This document shows, piece after piece, positions 5,869 to 7,790 of a stretch of 7,790 bases of DNA (its first letter is position 1; every line of letters starts with the position of its first letter). The stretch spans positions 1 to 7,790 of the forward strand of contig CAJTOG010000077.1 in assembly GCA_910577575.1 (NCBI GenBank), given 5' to 3'. Source of the stretch: an uncultured Ruminococcus sp. GTDB taxonomy: Bacteria; Bacillota; Clostridia; Oscillospirales; Ruminococcaceae. Under the pieces are notes generated by a model. It made no database searches and was not told the DNA's origin. It saw nothing but the letters and a program-made list of their open reading frames with translations. Both the position numbers and the translations under genes were made by a program.

Positions 5869-6555
5869 ATGTTTTATGAAATTTTTACAAATTTATGTAA
5901 TCAAAAAGGATTATCTCCAACTGCAACTCTTCAAAAGCTAAATGTAAGTACATCAAAGTTAACTGCATGGAAAAACGGTTCTCTTCCGAGTGCGTCGGCT
6001 CTTATTCTGATTTCAGAATTTTTTGGAGTAACAGTTGATTATTTACTTAAGGGAAATGAAATCACTTCTCCTGAACTTAAAGTTAAAGTAGAGCAACCTA
6101 TGGGCGAAACTGCAAAGGAGCTTCTGGAAGTCTTTGAAAGCCTGCCGATGAGGGAACGTGTCAAACTTCTCAATGTAGTCTATGATTTTGAAGAACAGTA
6201 TCGCAATTCAGGGTCTTCCGGCTCTTTGGAACTGCCGATGCCGAATAACCCTCTCGTTTCACAAAACGAGCAGAAATTGCTTGAGGTATTCCAGAATTTT
6301 ACCGAACCGGAACAGGTGAAAATTATAGACAGAATTCAGGAATGGCTCGAAACAAAACGAAGAAGAGAATCAATAAACAGTTCGCCAAATCCTTCACAGC
6401 CGGCAGAACCTCCGATATTGAACACTCAAAACAAATGGCGGTTGACCGCACGCAGGACCGACGGAGTCTATGAAAGCCGTTTTGCCACACCGGAAGAAGT
6501 TGAAAAACTAAAACAATTACTGGAAAATCCCGACCTCGAAGAACCGGAATATTAA
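5869..6555 (+). CDS. Phage repressor (HTH_3 domain), 228 aa
   Basis: Residues about 4-62 form an Xre-type HTH (LCNQKGLSPTATLQKLNVST, KLTAWKNG, ISEFFGVTVDYLLKGN). There is no LexA-like Ser/Lys protease domain, so induction by self-cleavage is unlikely. The middle holds two similar segments, about 83-112 (KELLEVFESLPMRERVKLLN) and about 135-164 (QKLLEVFQNFTEPEQVKIID), probably a duplicated helical dimerisation unit. A proline/serine-rich linker and a C-terminal piece (WRLTARRTDG...TPEEVEKLKQLLEN) follow. A strong AAGGAGG precedes the ATG. The gene diverges from the early operon across the operator region and sits beside an ImmA-type protease gene, the usual partner that destroys such repressors. 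Confidence 0.88.
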   Translation: MFYEIFTNLCNQKGLSPTATLQKLNVSTSKLTAWKNGSLPSASALILISEFFGVTVDYLLKGNEITSPELKVKVEQPMGETAKELLEVFESLPMRERVKLLNVVYDFEEQYRNSGSSGSLELPMPNNPLVSQNEQKLLEVFQNFTEPEQVKIIDRIQEWLETKRRRESINSSPNPSQPAEPPILNTQNKWRLTARRTDGVYESRFATPEEVEKLKQLLENPDLEEPEY

Positions 6556-6561
6556 TGCAGG

Positions 6562-6587
6562 AAATATCCTATAAAATAGGGGATTTT
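6562..6587 (+). terminator. Weak terminator-like hairpin after the repressor gene
   Basis: CCTAT and ATAGG pair around AAA, with further A-T pairing beyond a two-G bulge, followed by GGATTTTTATT. The stem is short and the U-run interrupted. It may cause partial termination so that less transcript reaches the immA remnant. Confidence 0.35.
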
Positions 6588-6620
6588 TATTCCATAATCT
6601 TTGCAATGACAATCGTGTCT

Positions 6621-6643
6621 CCAACTATTATAATGATAGTTGG
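6621..6643 (+). other. Hairpin overlapping the immA ribosome binding site
   Basis: CCAACTAT (6621-6628) pairs perfectly with ATAGTTGG (6636-6643) around a 7-base loop. The last two G of the stem are the first two G of the GGAGG that serves the ATG at 6654. Folding would partly hide the site and lower translation of the protease. Confidence 0.5.
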
Positions 6644-6653
6644 AGGCGATTTC

Positions 6654-7203
6654 ATGTTTAATGATTTTTATGGAATTTACAAAGACGCAAGAGATTCTTG
6701 ATTGATTATCATGTTGACAGATTACCTGTTGACCTGAAAGCAATAACTGATATGCTCGGGATAAAAGTCGTATTTGTATATTGTATCCCAATCAAAAAGG
6801 TACGACTTTAACCGATGAATCTGCTACTTACATAATCATACGTCGGGGCGGCACACCTGCCGAAAACAAATATACCGTAATACATGAACTGGGACACGGT
6901 TATTTCGGTCATCCTCTTGTTGACAGCAAATATGGCAAAACATTTGCTTACGATAATCAATACGAATATCAGGCAGAACGGTTTGCAGTTGATGTCCTCG
7001 CACCTGCCTGTGTTCTGTGGGGGCTTGATTTGCATACTGCAAAGGATATTTCCGAAGTGTGTAATATTTCCATGTCGTCAGCTCAGATAAGAGCTGAGAG
7101 AATGGCTGTTCTTTATCAGAGAAACAGATTTCTGACTTCTCCACTCGAAAGACAGGTCTTTTCACAGTTTTCTGATTTTATTAAACAACATAAATTAAGA
7201 TAA
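6654..7203 (+). pseudogene. ImmA/IrrE-family metallopeptidase, broken by two frameshifts
   Basis: Family role: zinc metalloprotease that cleaves an HTH repressor to induce the element. The ATG at 6654 follows GGAGG and reads MFNDFYGIYKDARDS before a TGA at 6699. The adjacent frame continues LIDYHVDRLPVDLKAITDML to about 6780, then the third frame takes over (YPNQKGTTL...) to the TAA at 7203. That last part carries the zinc site HELGH (codons from 6883) and the downstream glutamate in YQAERFAVDVLAP. Each join is a net loss of one base, near 6697-6700 and near 6782. Adding one T at each gives a continuous protein (...ARDSLIDY..., ...VFVYLYPNQKG...). The catalytic half could be made alone from TTG 6781, but without a visible ribosome binding site. 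Confidence 0.82.
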
Positions 7204-7229
7204 CAGATATTTACTATTTGTATAAAATT

Positions 7230-7282
7230 AATATGGGAACAAGTTCCCATTAAAGCATTTTTTAGTTCCCATATTCCCATAT
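7230..7282. repeat. One ATGGGAA facing three TTCCCAT copies
   Basis: TTCCCAT occurs at 7244-7250, 7266-7272 and 7274-7280, and its complement ATGGGAA at 7233-7239. The left arm can form a tight hairpin with the first copy (ATGGGAAC-AA-GTTCCCAT) or an 11-bp stem with the second (AATATGGGAAC 7230-7240, GTTCCCATATT 7265-7275). A T6 run lies at 7258-7263. It sits directly after the immA remnant, so it may be a terminator with alternative folds or a protein-binding cluster. Confidence 0.5.
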
Positions 7283-7388
7283 CATTTTTGCTCATCAAAA
7301 CGAAGTTTTTTCAAGAAAATTCAAGTTTCAAAAATTTCCTGAAATTCTCCAAAACTCTATTTATAGCCATTCAAACAGCTCTGAGAAA

Positions 7389-7424
7389 TTCTGAAACACT
7401 CGAAAACAGAAAACTGTTTCAGAA
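7389..7424. repeat. Perfect 10-bp inverted repeat in the phage end region
   Basis: TTCTGAAACA (7389-7398) and TGTTTCAGAA (7415-7424) are exact reverse complements separated by 16 bases. No gene is nearby on either strand. It could be a protein-binding site or an RNA stem in the tail of the rightward transcript. Confidence 0.4.
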
Positions 7425-7451
7425 AATAAAGAAGTCCTGAATTTGGATTTT

Positions 7452-7478
7452 AAGTCCTAAATCGGGACTTTATTTTTT
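7452..7478 (+). terminator. Rho-independent terminator of the rightward lysogeny transcript
   Basis: AAGTCCT (7452-7458) pairs with GGGACTT (7464-7470), including one T-G, around a 5-base loop, followed by TATTTTTT. It would stop repressor/immA transcription before it reaches the phage end. A second copy of the left arm, AAGTCCTGAAT at 7432-7442, lies exactly 20 bp upstream and could pair with the same right arm. Confidence 0.65.
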
Positions 7479-7492
7479 CACGTTAAATTTAT

Positions 7493-7510
7493 AAACTTTT
7501 GTCTTTCTAT
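7493..7510 (-). other. Candidate inner transposase-binding site (L2-like)
   Basis: On the minus strand this reads ATAGAAAGACAAAAGTTT and shares GACAAAA plus the following GTT with the site at 7590-7607. It lies about 110-127 bases from the proposed end, close to where the second MuA site lies in the Mu left end. It is a similarity by eye between two AT-rich motifs. Confidence 0.4.
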
Positions 7511-7539
7511 CGGATTCAACTCTGAATATCACCAATTAC

Positions 7540-7590
7540 AGCCGTTTTTCAGCCTATTCCAGTCTATTCAAGCCAAATCAAGCCATTTCA
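7540..7590. repeat. Five degenerate tandem repeats, 10-bp period
   Basis: On the plus strand AGCCGTTTTTC is followed by AGCCTATTCC, AGTCTATTCA, AGCCAAATCA and AGCCATTTCA, ending at 7590. The last four are exactly 10 bp each with consensus AGCCWATTCA. One repeat per helical turn places the same bases on one DNA face. It sits between the two candidate transposase sites. Confidence 0.65.
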
Positions 7591-7607
7591 ACTTTTTGTC
7601 GTTTTGC
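7590..7607 (-). other. Candidate outer transposase-binding site (L1-like)
   Basis: On the minus strand this reads GCAAAACGACAAAAAGTT, starting about 13 bases inside the proposed TG terminus. Mu-family outer sites occupy the same place and contain similar CGAAAAA/AAAACG stretches. The inner site at 7493-7510 repeats its core. Binding is inferred. Confidence 0.45.
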
Positions 7608-7620
7608 TTATAAAATTACA

Positions 7621-7790
7621 ATCGCTGTAATCTGCGGCGTTTCTGCAAGCTCGAAAAATATTCTGTCCACAGTTTCCTTGATTTCTTTCGGAAGATAACC
7701 GTACACTTTTTTTCCGCTGACAGACCGTAATTGAGTTTGCAGAGTCATAACCAATTTTTCAAGATTTTTATTCGTAAAACTTCCATTCTG
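7621..7790 (-). pseudogene. Relaxase fragment (MobP3-like), interrupted by the prophage
   Basis: The minus-strand frame is open from the window edge and reads QNGSFTNKNL...SGKKVYGYLPKEIKETVDRIFFELAETPQI, then crosses the proposed junction and stops at 7610-7608. The GKKVYGYLP...K..VD.I..EL pattern is, from memory, a conserved stretch of MobP-type (MobP3) relaxases of Firmicutes conjugative and mobilizable elements, which nick oriT and pilot the strand. In relatives the sequence continues with a Tyr/Trp-rich segment; here it turns into phage sequence after PQITAI. Both ends of the gene are missing: the N-terminal part lies to the right of the window and the C-terminal part should lie beyond the far phage end. 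The exact family is less sure than the broken state. Confidence 0.65.

Larger units (their letters stand above)
1..7620 (-). mobile_element. Left part of a Mu-like transposable prophage
   Basis: The gene order of a rightward repressor, a switch region, then leftward Ner/Cro-like regulator, DDE transposase (658 aa) and AAA+ ATPase (306 aa) is the phage Mu early-region plan (c, ner, A, B), drawn here in reverse. The proposed left end is base 7620, where minus-strand sequence starting 5'-TGTAATTTT abuts an interrupted relaxase reading frame. Mu-family ends characteristically start 5'-TG. The element runs off the left edge of the window, so the other end, the structural genes and the target duplication are not visible. 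Known: the Mu family transposes replicatively and inserts with little target preference. Inferred: the exact end base. Confidence 0.85.

Noticed and set aside
7540..7590. CRISPR array
   Set aside because: The units are 10 bp, contiguous and degenerate, with no spacers and no cas genes.

Overview
The window reads as the left (early/immunity) end of a Mu-like transposable prophage inserted in a relaxase gene of a conjugative or mobilizable element. The host looks like a low-GC Gram-positive, probably a gut Clostridia member. The basis is AT-rich sequence, strong GGAGG ribosome binding sites, TTG starts, a BRO-type antirepressor, an ImmA/IrrE protease remnant and a MobP3-like relaxase fragment. 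Taxonomy is inference; no marker gene is present.

Layout, right to left (the direction of lytic transcription). Bases 7621-7790 are host-element DNA: an interior piece of a relaxase on the minus strand, cut off at 7620. From 7620 leftward the sequence is phage, beginning 5'-TGTAATTTT on the minus strand. The phage end (about 7490-7620) holds two similar candidate transposase-binding motifs and a set of 10-bp tandem repeats. Further in are a rho-independent terminator and then the rightward lysogeny genes: an HTH repressor (5869-6555) and an ImmA/IrrE metallopeptidase gene broken by two frameshifts (6654-7203).

The 5697-5868 region is the genetic switch. A perfect-consensus leftward promoter (TTGACA-17-TATAAT) has a perfect palindromic operator inside its spacer. 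A second, imperfect operator lies exactly 30 bp away and covers the -10 of the rightward repressor promoter. Leftward from the switch come a BRO-N antirepressor-like protein, a small Cro/Ner-like HTH protein, an unknown 117-aa protein, a MuA-like DDE transposase, a MuB-like AAA+ ATPase, and small early genes of unknown function. The run ends with the first seven codons of a further gene at the window edge.

The expected logic is Mu-like. The repressor holds the leftward promoter off, the ImmA-type protease or the antirepressor would release it, and transposase plus ATPase then drive replicative transposition from the ends. Four genes are damaged: a nonsense codon in a Cys-rich early gene, one frameshift in another early gene, two frameshifts in immA, and the interrupted relaxase. 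This suggests a decaying prophage, although base-deletion errors in the assembly could explain the frameshifts.
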